Assembly: GCA_018883325.1 (NCBI GenBank)
Contig: VEQH01000002.1
Location: forward strand, 1-64,000
DNA: 64,000 bases
DNA from: Flavobacteriales bacterium
GTDB taxonomy: Bacteria; Bacteroidota; Bacteroidia; Flavobacteriales_D; Crocinitomicaceae
Direction: 5' to 3'
The translations under genes and the position numbers were made by a program. Below, piece by piece: positions 46,730 through 56,435 of this stretch (position 1 is the first letter of the stretch; every line of letters starts with the position of its first letter). Under the pieces are notes generated by a model that was not told where the DNA came from, ran no database searches, and saw nothing but the letters and a program-made list of their open reading frames with translations.

Positions 46730-47484
46730 ATTTCTATTGCTACAGGGCAATGATCTGAACCTAATACTTCGTTCAGTATAAATGCATCTTTAATATTTGT
46801 TGAGAATTTTTCGGAAACCAAAAAATAGTCAATACGCCAGCCAACATTTTTCTGTCTTGCTCCTGCGCGATAACTCCACCAAGTGTATTTGATCGTTTCA
46901 GGATGATGTAATCTAAATGAATCAATTAAACCATTGGAAACAAAATTATCCATTCCATCAATTTCAGCTTGCATGTAACCAGCTGATTTATTGTAATTTT
47001 CCTTTGGTCGAGCTAAATCAATTGCCTTGTGTGCCACATTAAAATCACCACAAACAACCACAGGTTTTGATTTTTCCAAGTTTTTCAAATAACCTAAAAA
47101 ATCGGCATCCCATTTTTGGCGATAATCTAAACGCGCTAACTCACTACCCGAATTTGGAACGTAAACACAAATCAAGAAAAAATCGTCAAATTCCAAATTG
47201 GTAATTCTACCTTCTTGATCATGCTTTTCAATTCCCATGTCATAAGTGACATTTAAAGGTAGTTTCTTCGTTAAAATAGCAGTTCCAGAATAACCTTTTC
47301 GCTCAGCACCATTTGCATAAACAGCATATTCTTTTAGGTCAACAACAGCTTCTTTTACTTGTTCTGGTGTAGCTTTCGTTTCTTGTAAACAAATAACATC
47401 AACATTTAAATCAAGCATATCTTGTGCAAACGTACGTCCAGTTATTGCACGAATTCCGTTTACATTAAAGGAAATAATCTTCAT
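46726..47484 (-). CDS. xth: Exodeoxyribonuclease III
   Basis: The 252-residue AP endonuclease has the conserved QETKATPEQV, VCGDFNVAHKAIDLARPK and C-terminal GSDHCPVAIEI metal-site residues. It repairs abasic sites and 3' damage. The stop codon overlaps that of the Wzc-like gene (convergent TTAA). The first gene upstream on this strand is a tiny membrane protein 3 bp away. Confidence 0.95.
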   Translation of the reverse strand: MKIISFNVNGIRAITGRTFAQDMLDLNVDVICLQETKATPEQVKEAVVDLKEYAVYANGAERKGYSGTAILTKKLPLNVTYDMGIEKHDQEGRITNLEFDDFFLICVYVPNSGSELARLDYRQKWDADFLGYLKNLEKSKPVVVCGDFNVAHKAIDLARPKENYNKSAGYMQAEIDGMDNFVSNGLIDSFRLHHPETIKYTWWSYRAGARQKNVGWRIDYFLVSEKFSTNIKDAFILNEVLGSDHCPVAIEI

Positions 47485-47487
47485 AAA

Positions 47488-47679
47488 TTAGCTGTTGCTT
47501 TTGCATTGTTCTTCAGGTCTTGCTCCACACAGTCCGCATGCAGCACCTTCTTTTTGTAACATCGGATTATTACTTGCACAAGTACCTGCAAATTTTCCAT
47601 CTTTCTTTACCAATATTTTTATAGCAATTCCCGCAAAAGCAAGTCCTAGCAATAATATAGTTAAAAGTACAACTTCCAT
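47488..47679 (-). CDS. Small single-helix membrane protein with Cys motif
   Basis: 63 residues: one N-terminal helix (VVLLTILLLGLAFAGIAIKI), then a cytoplasmic or periplasmic tail with CASN..CGLCG..C. It looks like a conserved Bacteroidota small membrane protein, and the Cys spacing suggests metal or disulfide. Only 3 bp to xth. Confidence 0.75.
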   Translation of the reverse strand: MEVVLLTILLLGLAFAGIAIKILVKKDGKFAGTCASNNPMLQKEGAACGLCGARPEEQCKSNS

Positions 47680-47714
47680 TTTTTGATTTATTTAATTCGT
47701 AAAATTAGTTTTTA

Positions 47715-48455
47715 TTAATTCTTTTGAATAACTCGTCCTGAATTATATTCGTTTTTTAACAAAATTGTAGGATTGCCAAAATACCACAAATCACCCGTGC
47801 CATTCAACTCTACCTTTAATTTGCAATTCTCAGCATTGATTTTAGAAAGTATTGGAGAAACAGAAATCACAGCGATTGAATCTTGAACCTGTAGATTACG
47901 TGTGTCAAAATAACCACTACCATCAATATCAACACTAAAAACATTAGCTAATCCTTTCAATTTAAAATCTCCCCAACCGTGCGGAATTACAAAGTATAAA
48001 CTTTTCGCATTCAAATTAAAATCAACTGAACCTGCCCCATCTTCAATTTTAACTTTGAGATTTTCAAGATTCAAAATACCTTTATTAATCAAGGAATCTG
48101 TACCACGAAAATAAATTTCCTTTAAATCTCTAACGTGAATTTCTACGGCTACTTTCCTTTTTTGATAACCAAGAAAATTACACTTATTCAAATTTTGAAT
48201 TTTTAGTGTCGAGTTTTCTGAACTAATATCAATTAAGTCAATCAGATTTTTGCCTGCGAAAATTTCTACAAAATCCATTGAATCTTGAATCAAGGTGTAT
48301 TTTATGTGCTCGTACAATTCCAATTTTTCAAATGAATTAATTGGAATTATTTTAGATGTTTGTTCTCCGGCTGATTTCCAACAACTGCGCTCATTGGGCT
48401 TTTTACAGCTTGAAAAGCACAAAAGAAGTAAACCAAAAACAATTATCTGCTTCAT
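47715..48455 (-). CDS. GIN-domain (DUF2807) lipoprotein
   Basis: The 246-residue lipoprotein (LLLLCFSSCKK; Cys 16) has a right-handed beta-helix GIN domain (IKIEDGAGSVDF-like strands, DGSGYFDT). Function unknown; the domain is common in Bacteroidota surface or periplasmic proteins. Its start overlaps the stop of the upstream PagL-like gene by 4 bp. Confidence 0.82.
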   Translation of the reverse strand: MKQIIVFGLLLLCFSSCKKPNERSCWKSAGEQTSKIIPINSFEKLELYEHIKYTLIQDSMDFVEIFAGKNLIDLIDISSENSTLKIQNLNKCNFLGYQKRKVAVEIHVRDLKEIYFRGTDSLINKGILNLENLKVKIEDGAGSVDFNLNAKSLYFVIPHGWGDFKLKGLANVFSVDIDGSGYFDTRNLQVQDSIAVISVSPILSKINAENCKLKVELNGTGDLWYFGNPTILLKNEYNSGRVIQKN

Positions 48456-49537
48456 CTCTGCTTGTAATTTAACGTGTAACCAAGACCTAATTCCAAGTAA
48501 TCTGCTTTTGCAAAATGTGATTTCAAAGTGAAGTTCAATAAAATACCATTTGGAAATTGATAGCGACTACCAATTCTAAAATAAACAGGACCATCCGGTT
48601 TATAAACATCTCGAACATAAGCACCAGCTCCAAAAAGAAAACTAAAACGTTCAAGTGGAACAATGTATCCAGCGAACAAAGCAGCTTGAATAATACTTAA
48701 TTGACTTTTAGGAACGAGAGGTTCAACGCCGAGAATTGATTGTTTTGAAAACAAATCAAGTGACAATTCCAAACCAGCCTTTTGACTAAAAATTCTTCTT
48801 GCAAATAAACTCATTGAATAAACTGGATATCTTTTGGTTCCAATTGGATTCATTTCTTTCATTGAAAAAATTCCAAGACCACCAAACAACCATTTTTTCA
48901 GTGGAAGGTTGCTTGTTATTGCTGTGTTTAATGTCCGTTCCTTGCTGATCGTTCTTCCATATCCAACTGATAAATAAGGAAGATTTATTCCAAAATTTGG
49001 AACTTTAAATGCTGCGTTACTAAAATGTGTCAAATCTAAACCTAATGTCACAAAATTCTTTCCGAAATTGTAATTCACTTTTGTTCCAATAACAATTGTT
49101 GCATTTATTTTTGAGGCAATTGCGTTATTTTTCGGATTGTAAATTGGATTAAAAGTTTTAGTTGTGTATCCAAAACCAAACCCCATTTTCCAATTCCATT
49201 CAACGTTTTTTGTTTTGAGCATTGGTAATTCTGCAAATCCAGCTAAACTTACATAACGTCCTAATAAATCATTATTTCCGACCGACCCCACGAATAATGT
49301 TGCTCCAACTTTTGGTTCTCGGTAGGCTTGATGCCATTTTTTTGAACTTCGAGTTTGAATGAAATAAGTAAATTCCATCGCTTTAGCAGACGCTTGAGGC
49401 AAATGCCCTAAAGTTCCTCTGTGCGCAGCCAAAAAACCGATCTTTTGTCGAAACTCAAAACCATGTTCACTGGCAACTTGTCCATAATAAAACGGAATCA
49501 GAAATAATAGATTCAGAGCTAAAAGCAAGGTTTTCAC
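48452..49537 (-). CDS. PagL-like acyloxyacyl hydrolase (lipid A deacylase family)
   Basis: About 361 residues as an outer-membrane barrel. SEHGFEFRQKIGFLAAHRG at the N-terminus and GLDLTHFSNAAFKVPNFGIN are the family core (catalytic His-Ser in THFSNA). I prefer a GTG start at 49537, which gives a clean signal peptide (KTLLLALNLLFLIPFYYGQ) and a TAnnTTTG box just upstream on this strand. The longer ORF would overlap the divergent mazG. It probably trims lipid A acyl chains. Confidence 0.82.
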   Translation of the reverse strand: MKTLLLALNLLFLIPFYYGQVASEHGFEFRQKIGFLAAHRGTLGHLPQASAKAMEFTYFIQTRSSKKWHQAYREPKVGATLFVGSVGNNDLLGRYVSLAGFAELPMLKTKNVEWNWKMGFGFGYTTKTFNPIYNPKNNAIASKINATIVIGTKVNYNFGKNFVTLGLDLTHFSNAAFKVPNFGINLPYLSVGYGRTISKERTLNTAITSNLPLKKWLFGGLGIFSMKEMNPIGTKRYPVYSMSLFARRIFSQKAGLELSLDLFSKQSILGVEPLVPKSQLSIIQAALFAGYIVPLERFSFLFGAGAYVRDVYKPDGPVYFRIGSRYQFPNGILLNFTLKSHFAKADYLELGLGYTLNYKQR

Positions 49538-49576
49538 AATTAACAAAGTTAAACAAAGGAAAATGAGTTTTAACCT

Positions 49577-49584
49577 TAATTTTG
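49577..49584 (+). promoter_or_regulatory. -7 element of mazG
   Basis: TAATTTTG fits TAnnTTTG, 12 bp before the mazG ATG at 49597. Confidence 0.55.
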
Positions 49585-49596
49585 CAGAAAAAAAAT

Positions 49597-50370
49597 ATGG
49601 ATGCAAGACTTGTTGCTTTTGAACGCTTATTGAATGTTATGGATGAGCTTCGCGAAAAATGTCCTTGGGACAAAAAGCAAACGATGGAAACCTTGCGAAA
49701 CCTCACTATTGAAGAGACTTATGAGCTTGCCGATGCTATCACCGAGAATGATTTAAATGCTGTAAAAGGTGAGTTAGGTGATTTGTTTTTACACCTAGTT
49801 TTTTATTCGAAAATTGGTCAAGAAAAAGGTGCATTTGATGTTGCTGATGTTTTAAATTCCATTTGCGAAAAACTTATTTACCGTCATCCTCACATCTATG
49901 GAGACGTTGAAGTGAAAGACGAAGAAGAAGTAAAAGCAAATTGGGAAAAATTAAAATTGAAAGAAGGAAAAAAATCAGTTTTAGAAGGTGTTCCCTCTTC
50001 CCTACCCGCTTTGGTTAAGGCAACTCGCATTCAAGAAAAAGCAAAAGGAATTGGTTTTGAATGGAGTAATCGCGAAGATGTTTGGAAAAAAGTAGAAGAA
50101 GAATTAGCTGAATTTAAAGTGGAAGTTGATTCCAATTCAGAGCACATTGAAGAAGAATTTGGCGATTTATTATTTTCATTAGTAAACTACGCTCGCTTCA
50201 TTGATGTTTCACCAGAGAGTGCCTTGGCATTTACCAATCAGAAATTTATTCAGCGTTTTCAACTGATGGAAGAGTTGATTATTTCAAATTCAAAAGACAT
50301 AAAATCAATGGATTTAGAAGAAATGGACACTTATTGGGAAAAAGCAAAATTGATTTTAAAGAATAAATAA
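49597..50370 (+). CDS. mazG: Nucleoside triphosphate pyrophosphohydrolase
   Basis: About 257 residues with two MazG domains: EETYELADAITEND with GELGDLFLHLVF in the first and EELAEFKVEV with EEFGDLLFSLVN in the second (ExxE..ExxD). It hydrolyses NTPs and can lower ppGpp. Start at ATG 49597 because TTG 49582 falls in the promoter. 1-bp gap to the mscS-like gene. Confidence 0.94.
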   Translation: MDARLVAFERLLNVMDELREKCPWDKKQTMETLRNLTIEETYELADAITENDLNAVKGELGDLFLHLVFYSKIGQEKGAFDVADVLNSICEKLIYRHPHIYGDVEVKDEEEVKANWEKLKLKEGKKSVLEGVPSSLPALVKATRIQEKAKGIGFEWSNREDVWKKVEEELAEFKVEVDSNSEHIEEEFGDLLFSLVNYARFIDVSPESALAFTNQKFIQRFQLMEELIISNSKDIKSMDLEEMDTYWEKAKLILKNK

Positions 50371-50371
50371 A

Positions 50372-50863
50372 ATGACAGAAGTTGAAATTCAAATCATAGA
50401 AACTGCCATTCTCGCAGCAATTGTTATTGGTATTAAACTAATCTCAAGAAATTCGGTAAATCGTCTGTTGAATAAAATGGATTTCGATTTGAAACGCAAA
50501 CAAATTTCACATCGAATTATTAACCTTTTCTTGACGATTTTTGTAGTCACGGTGCTCGCTGGAATCTGGAATATCCACCGCGATCAATTGATTGTTTTTA
50601 TGACTTCTGTCGTAACCGTTCTTGGTATTGCCTTTTTTGCCCAATGGTCGATTCTTTCAAACATTACTTCAAGCCTCATTTTGTTTTTCAATCATCCTAT
50701 GAAAATTGGTCAACGCATTCGAGTTGTTGACAAAGAATATGATATTTCTGGAGAGTTAATCGACATTTCTTTTTTCTTTCTTTACATCAAAAGTGAAGAT
50801 GGTGAATTGATAACCATTCCAAACACCATCGTTCTCCAAAAAACTATTGTCACCAAAATCTAA
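50372..50863 (+). CDS. Small MscS-family mechanosensitive channel
   Basis: 163 residues with one to three helices and the MscS pore segment FAQWSILSNITSSLILFFNH followed by the beta domain (MKIGQRIRVVDKEYDI). It is shorter than E. coli MscS but a usual Bacteroidota size. It could release osmolytes. It is convergent with the DUF4143 ATPase with a 4-bp overlap. Confidence 0.88.
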   Translation: MTEVEIQIIETAILAAIVIGIKLISRNSVNRLLNKMDFDLKRKQISHRIINLFLTIFVVTVLAGIWNIHRDQLIVFMTSVVTVLGIAFFAQWSILSNITSSLILFFNHPMKIGQRIRVVDKEYDISGELIDISFFFLYIKSEDGELITIPNTIVLQKTIVTKI

Positions 50864-52074
50864 GGTTTTTTAGCTAAAAATTTATGTAGGGGCATTAATT
50901 CAACAACGCCAAACTCATTCGTAAAAACATCTGATTGATTGACCGTTACGATTATTGCTTTCTTTAAATCAAAAAACTTCATAGCTTCATACGCACCGTT
51001 CAATTCGCGCTCTTGCGTTTCAAAATTGAAATCAAAACAAACTTGATAGAGTGCTTTGACTTGCTCTTTTTCAAAAACTATAAAATCGCATTCGTGCTTT
51101 TCCTGAAAATAATAGATTTGAGAATAGGAACGTCGTAAATGCAAGAACACTAAATTCTCTAATCTTCTTCCATTTTCTTCCGTAAAAACGACGGAAAGAT
51201 TGGTAAATAAGCCTAAATCGATTGTATAAACCTTCTTCGGATTGCGTACTTGTGCTTTCAATGAATAGCTAAACATTGGAACGCTGGCAACTAAATAGGC
51301 ATTTTCCAAATGAGAGATATATTCCAACAAAGTGCTCACAGATTTAAACTGAAAAAGCGCTGAAAGCTTGTTAGCGGAATACGTTTTTCCGATATTCGAA
51401 AGTAGATAGATTGCCAATTTCCGCAAGGTTTGTACGTCACGAACACCATATCTCACCGCTATATCTCGATATAAGATATCATCCCAAAGATGGTGCAAAA
51501 CCAATGGATTATTTGTTTTTAAATATTCAGGGAAACCACCAACTTGCATGTATTTTGAAGCACTTTCTGTGTTGCTTTCTAATTTGGAAAAAGTCAAAAA
51601 CTCGTTGTATGAAAACGGAAATAATTCAGAAGATAAATGACGACCTGTCAATTTAGTTCCTAATTCTTTGCTTAATAAATTCGCATTTGAACCAGTCACT
51701 AACACTTGAAAACCTTCATCTAGTTTTTGACGCACATACCATTCCCAATTCGAAAGCATTTGTATTTCATCAAAAAACAAGTGAGTGAATTTATCGCGTT
51801 CTATGATTGCATCCAAGCGACGAAAATCATCCAACTCGAAACCTGCGAGACGCGGATCTTCAAAATTTATGAATAAAGAAACATCTTTGTTTTGTGCGAT
51901 TAATTGATACATCAATGTGCTTTTTCCACAACGTCGTATTCCAGTTATGATATTTGCAAAATTCTCTGTAAGTACATAATTTTGAGCATCTTCACGCTCA
52001 GTTCCTAAAACACGTCGCTGTAAACTTTTCTTTTGAAATGCGATTACCTCCTCTATTTGAAACTGACTAACCAT
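50860..52074 (-). CDS. AAA ATPase with DUF4143 domain
   Basis: The 404-residue protein has Walker A GIRRCGKSTLMYQL, Walker B LFFDEIQMLSNWEW (FDEIQ), sensor TGSNANLLSKELGTKLTGR and a C-terminal PD-DExK-like DUF4143 part (ENLVFLHLRRSYSQIYYF..ECDFIV). The family is common and of unknown function, often mobile. A set of AT-rich repeats starts right at its start codon. Confidence 0.92.
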   Translation of the reverse strand: MVSQFQIEEVIAFQKKSLQRRVLGTEREDAQNYVLTENFANIITGIRRCGKSTLMYQLIAQNKDVSLFINFEDPRLAGFELDDFRRLDAIIERDKFTHLFFDEIQMLSNWEWYVRQKLDEGFQVLVTGSNANLLSKELGTKLTGRHLSSELFPFSYNEFLTFSKLESNTESASKYMQVGGFPEYLKTNNPLVLHHLWDDILYRDIAVRYGVRDVQTLRKLAIYLLSNIGKTYSANKLSALFQFKSVSTLLEYISHLENAYLVASVPMFSYSLKAQVRNPKKVYTIDLGLFTNLSVVFTEENGRRLENLVFLHLRRSYSQIYYFQEKHECDFIVFEKEQVKALYQVCFDFNFETQERELNGAYEAMKFFDLKKAIIVTVNQSDVFTNEFGVVELMPLHKFLAKKP

Positions 52075-52203
52075 AACTTTATTTGATACAAAACTACAAT
52101 TTTATTCGTTACTATCAAATAATTTCATCTATTATTAAACAATATTTTTATTTGATAGTAAACTATAACTTTATTCGATAATAAACTATAACTTTATTTT
52201 ATA
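52073..52203. repeat. Iterated ATAACTTTATTYGATA repeats upstream of the DUF4143 gene
   Basis: Three good copies start at 52073, 52165 and 52188 (23-bp period between the last two), and a partial copy TTTATTTGATAG at about 52147. The first copy overlaps the DUF4143 start codon. They may be operator or autoregulation sites. The rest of the gap to 52734 is AT-rich and shows only an AAATGGTT/AACCATTT hairpin near 52632, perhaps the terminator for the upstream outer-membrane gene. Confidence 0.65.
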
Positions 52204-52734
52204 TAAAAAATAAAATCTTTAATAAAAACTTGCTACTGATTCAATTATTTAAATCCTTTAGCTGTTAAAAATGATTTTATCTGGAAAATCATCAGTTGAT
52301 TGAAGCGAAAAAATGATCTTCGGAGGAAATATTTTGTTGAATGAATAAGGCGTTGATACTTTCAAATTGAGTTCGATTCTAAAATTGAAATTACCTGTGG
52401 TGCTGCTCCTATGTTTTAACAATCAATCCTTTTATTTCAATTTCCTTCTTCATATATCTATTTTTAATTAAATATACGAAAATATAATCTTGATTACGAT
52501 TGTTAACTAATCATTTATTTTAAAAACCAATTCAATAACACCACGCATTCCAATACCAACGGTTTAAAATAAGAATATGGAAACCTTGTCAAAATAAAAC
52601 CTCAGCAATATTGATTCATGCAAAAATGAATAAATGGTTGAAACCATTTTGAAATCCCATAATCCATTCAATTGGTGTATGTGTTTCAACCCTCTCCAAT
52701 CGAAAAAAACTTATTCCATAACTATTTTAAAAGT

Positions 52735-54588
52735 TTAATCCATCTTGATTTTAAAATCAATTCGTCTGTTTTTGGTTCTACCTGCTGCTGTATTATTATC
52801 CGCGATTGGTTTCGTTTCTCCAAAATAACTTGCTTTTATTCTGCTTGCTTCAATACCGTAACTAATCAATAAATTCCTTACTGTTTCAGAACGCTTTTTT
52901 GATAATTGTAAATTCATAGCTGCGTCGCCAACATTATCTGTATGTCCAGCAAATTCAATTGTCCAGGTTGGTTCTTCTTTCAGCACTTGAGCAATTTCTT
53001 GAAGCACTAATTTTGAATCAGCGGTGATGTCATTTTTACCTGTTTCACACACCAATTTCTTAAGCATCAAATCGTCAATATTTCGTTTTTTCTTTAATGG
53101 ACAACCTTTGTTTTCAATTACTCCTGCAACTTGAGGACACGCATCTTCTTTGTCAGCAATTCCATCCCCATCCGAATCTGGACAACCTTTAAACGTTGCT
53201 AGCCCTTTTTCTGTTGGACAAGCATCATCCTTATCGGCAATACCATCCAAATCAACATCTGGACAACCTTTCATTTCAATACTTCCTTTTTCTGTTGGAC
53301 AACTGTCTTCATCATCTTTTATTCCGTCTCCATCTGTGTCAGGACAACCCTTCAACGCAGTAAGTCCAGCTACATTTGGACAATCATCGTCTTTATCTGT
53401 AACTCCGTCACCATCTGAATCTGGACAGCCATTTAATGAAACAAGTCCCTTTTCATTCGGGCATTCATCTTTTGCATCTTCAATACCATCCGAATCGGAA
53501 TCAGGACAACCATTAAATTGTTTTAAACCTGCTACATCTGGACACAGGTCTTGGTTGTCTGCAATACTGTCATTGTCTTTATCAGGACATCCTTTTGCTG
53601 ACAACACACCTTTCAATTCGGGACATAAATCGTCACTATCAGCAATTCCATCGCCATCCTTATCTTTTATTTTTTCAACTTTTATTTTTGGTTGTTTTTC
53701 TTTTTGAGTGAATTGATAGGCCAATAATAATTCATGCGAACCTCCTGCATACTGACGCAATTTACTTACCATCACATCATAGCTGTAAGCCAACATAAAC
53801 TGTTTGTAATTTATTCCTGCTAGTAAAATAACCGATTCATTACTCCGATAACTTAATCCTGCTATCAAAAGTTTATTAAAGGTAAATTTTGAACCAATTT
53901 CAAACTGAGGTAGTCCTTTAAATGTTGTTCGCGCTAGAATAAATGGCTCTGCTTCTATTTTTTCATTTATGTTGAGAAGGTATGAACCTGATAAATAATA
54001 ATGTCGAATAAGTTGTGTTTCGCCTGCTAAGCTCAGTACATTGAATTTATTGAGTTTACTTTGAATCAATTGATTGCTTGAAATACCCACAAACAATTTA
54101 TTTTTCAAATGATACACCAAACCAAAATTCAAATCGGGAACCATCTGTTTTACATTGGTTTGAAGAACGGCATCTGGTTCTATATTTACCATTTGTGAAC
54201 CATTATAGGCATATTGATTCATTATTCCCGATACACCAAAATTAATACCTGAATTCTGATTTATCTTTAGATTGTAACTAAGATTTAACTGAAATCCATT
54301 TTGACGAATTGCCCCACCTTTATCATCTGAAAACAAAGCACCGCCAATACCTAAATTTAATTTCTTGATAGAGGTATGACCGCCAATATGAAACGTTTTC
54401 GGTGCACCATCAAAACCAACCCATTGGCTTCTATAGCCCGCTTGTAAACGATTGGTATTTTTGATGCCTGTAAAAGCAGGATTGATCATAAAATCATTCC
54501 AATAATACTGACTGAACATCGGCATTTGTTGACCAAATAAGGATTGACTAACGGCAACAACTAAAAATAATGCGACTAACTTTTTCAT
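52735..54588 (-). CDS. PorP/SprF-like T9SS membrane protein fused to TSP3 repeats and OmpA domain
   Basis: The 617-residue outer-membrane protein has an N-terminal PorP/SprF barrel (QYYWNDFMINPAFTGIKNTN), then seven thrombospondin type 3 calcium repeats (DSDGDGIADKEDACP type; residues about 305-490). A C-terminal OmpA peptidoglycan-binding domain follows (TIEFAGHTDNVGD to GRTKNRRIDFKI). PorP/SprF proteins retain particular T9SS cargo at the surface, usually the cargo encoded next door. The downstream CHU_C protein in the other orientation of transcription order, 2 bp away, fits. Confidence 0.92.
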   Translation of the reverse strand: MKKLVALFLVVAVSQSLFGQQMPMFSQYYWNDFMINPAFTGIKNTNRLQAGYRSQWVGFDGAPKTFHIGGHTSIKKLNLGIGGALFSDDKGGAIRQNGFQLNLSYNLKINQNSGINFGVSGIMNQYAYNGSQMVNIEPDAVLQTNVKQMVPDLNFGLVYHLKNKLFVGISSNQLIQSKLNKFNVLSLAGETQLIRHYYLSGSYLLNINEKIEAEPFILARTTFKGLPQFEIGSKFTFNKLLIAGLSYRSNESVILLAGINYKQFMLAYSYDVMVSKLRQYAGGSHELLLAYQFTQKEKQPKIKVEKIKDKDGDGIADSDDLCPELKGVLSAKGCPDKDNDSIADNQDLCPDVAGLKQFNGCPDSDSDGIEDAKDECPNEKGLVSLNGCPDSDGDGVTDKDDDCPNVAGLTALKGCPDTDGDGIKDDEDSCPTEKGSIEMKGCPDVDLDGIADKDDACPTEKGLATFKGCPDSDGDGIADKEDACPQVAGVIENKGCPLKKKRNIDDLMLKKLVCETGKNDITADSKLVLQEIAQVLKEEPTWTIEFAGHTDNVGDAAMNLQLSKKRSETVRNLLISYGIEASRIKASYFGETKPIADNNTAAGRTKNRRIDFKIKMD

Positions 54589-54590
54589 AT

Positions 54591-55853
54591 TTATCTTTTT
54601 AGTGTTACTGTACCTTTATACTTTTCTCCATTTCCTAATTCAATTACATAAAAGTAATCGGCACTTGGGAGTTCATTTCCATTGATTGTTCCATCCCAGA
54701 AATTAGTGTTGGCATCGCCTGTAAACACTTTTTTACCCCATCGATCAAAAACCAATAATTTCGCTTCTGGAAATTCCCACAAGCCTTCAATTTTCCACGT
54801 ATCGTTGACGTTGTCGCCGTTTGGAGAAAATCCGTTTGGTATGGAGAAACATTCCTTCACTTCGATTTGCAATTCGTCTGTTGCCGTACATCCGTTGCTA
54901 TCGGTTCCAGTAACCGTTAAGGTGGAAAGACCAAGTGCAGGCGCAAAACTCGCTCCATTGTTGAGGTTATTGCTCCACAAATACGTTTCTCCACCTGTTG
55001 CGTTCAGGGTTGCATTTTCGCCTTTACACAAACTAAAATCCTCACCTGCATTTAAAGTGGTAAAGCGATTTACAGTTAAATTCAAGGTGACCACCGAATC
55101 ACAACCATAGGCATTTTGAAGGGTAAAAGTGGCCGAATTGTTATCGGTGTAATACGTTGTTCCATCTATCCAAACGAGTGAATCGCAAACGGTGCGCGTG
55201 TCTGTTCCTGCGTTGGAATTGTGAACCGCTAGGTTGATGGTAATGGTACTATCACAGCCAACCGCATTGGGAATTATAGCCGTGTACGTTCCTGAGTTGG
55301 TGTAAACAGCGCCATCAGGAGCAGAGTACGAATTGCAAGCTATTGGTGAAATAGTGCTTGAAGTGGGTGAAATCAAATCCAAATAAACAGAAACCGTATT
55401 GGAGCAACCCAAGGCATCTGTTCCCACTACGGTGTAATAACCTTCTGTAGTAAAGGTGAAAGGCTGACCATTGGTAACGCCATTGTTCCAAGAATAGCTA
55501 ACAGCGCCCGTTGCCGTAAGTGTAAATTGTGTACCTGCACACACTTGTTGGTCTTGCCCAGCGTTGATTTGTGGATTGTTGACAACGATGGTCATGCTTT
55601 GCGTACACGAATTAACACCATCCGAAATTATGACATCGTAAGTGGTAGTTTGGGTAGGAAAAACTGCAATGCTATCAAAACCCACTGTACCATCCGACCA
55701 ATACACCGTTTCCGAAGGATTTGAAACGATGCTCAAAACGGCAGTATCACCCAAACAAATGGGATTTACAGATGCGGTGATGGTGCAATCGAGTGTTTGA
55801 GTAAAAGCAGAATAAGTAAAACTTAAGGTAAAAATGAGAAGGAAATATTTCAT
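54591..55853 (-). CDS. T9SS type B (CHU_C) secreted repeat protein
   Basis: The 420-residue secreted protein has a signal peptide (KYFLLIFTLSFTYSAFTQ), Ig-like Cys-rich repeats with YSWNNGVTNGQPF and a C-terminal CHU_C/gliding motility domain (IPNGFSPNGDNVNDTWKIEG to KGTVTLKR), the T9SS type B sorting signal. It is co-transcribed with, and 2 bp upstream of, the PorP/SprF-OmpA gene, likely its cargo or partner. Confidence 0.9.
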   Translation of the reverse strand: MKYFLLIFTLSFTYSAFTQTLDCTITASVNPICLGDTAVLSIVSNPSETVYWSDGTVGFDSIAVFPTQTTTYDVIISDGVNSCTQSMTIVVNNPQINAGQDQQVCAGTQFTLTATGAVSYSWNNGVTNGQPFTFTTEGYYTVVGTDALGCSNTVSVYLDLISPTSSTISPIACNSYSAPDGAVYTNSGTYTAIIPNAVGCDSTITINLAVHNSNAGTDTRTVCDSLVWIDGTTYYTDNNSATFTLQNAYGCDSVVTLNLTVNRFTTLNAGEDFSLCKGENATLNATGGETYLWSNNLNNGASFAPALGLSTLTVTGTDSNGCTATDELQIEVKECFSIPNGFSPNGDNVNDTWKIEGLWEFPEAKLLVFDRWGKKVFTGDANTNFWDGTINGNELPSADYFYVIELGNGEKYKGTVTLKR

Positions 55854-55868
55854 GGATGGGGGTTGATG

Positions 55869-56384
55869 CTAAAAGATTTTTTCAAAGGATTTACCTAAAC
55901 CACTGAATGAATGGTAAGCATGGCAACGAACGCGGAGTTTGTAGCCGTTATTTAATTTTTCCATTACAGAATTTACACTCTCTTTTTGAGAGGATTTAGT
56001 CCTAGCTATTTTTAATAATTTGGTTCTATGTTCATTGATTATAGTACATTTAAACGTTCTTGAGTTATCTTTTTTACAAAACCATCCTCTTCGGGGTAAT
56101 ATCAAAAAATCATTTCGATCTGGATCTAAATGAATTGTTTTAGCTTCATCTTTCTCTTGAGTGATTGCACAAATTTCAATTCTTAAATTATTTGCATCAA
56201 AACAGCGACTTTTATTTACAACTTTAACTTTTATACAATCCTCATCTTTTATAAAAGATGTAATTTCAATTCTAGGGCGTAATTTCTGAATAATGAGGTA
56301 CGTTAAAAAAGGGACTATGAAAGTTGAAATCCAAAAACAAAGATCAACACAATCATAGCAAATTGAAATGGATTTATGACACAT
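55869..56384 (-). CDS. Hypothetical protein with N-terminal membrane helix
   Basis: The 171-residue product has one helix (FWISTFIVPFLTYLIIQKL) followed by a soluble domain rich in charged residues (EICAITQEKDEAKTI, RRGWFCKKDNSRTF). Not recognised. It lies between two secreted-protein genes on the same strand. Confidence 0.55.
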   Translation of the reverse strand: MCHKSISICYDCVDLCFWISTFIVPFLTYLIIQKLRPRIEITSFIKDEDCIKVKVVNKSRCFDANNLRIEICAITQEKDEAKTIHLDPDRNDFLILPRRGWFCKKDNSRTFKCTIINEHRTKLLKIARTKSSQKESVNSVMEKLNNGYKLRVRCHAYHSFSGLGKSFEKIF

Positions 56385-56435
56385 AAACTTGATATTATTG
56401 TTTAAAGGAATTTTTGATTGAATTTATCTAAAGCT

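Noticed and set aside
53150-53707. 185-codon plus-strand ORF opposite the TSP3 repeats
   Set aside because: Repetitive shadow of the calcium repeats on the other strand.
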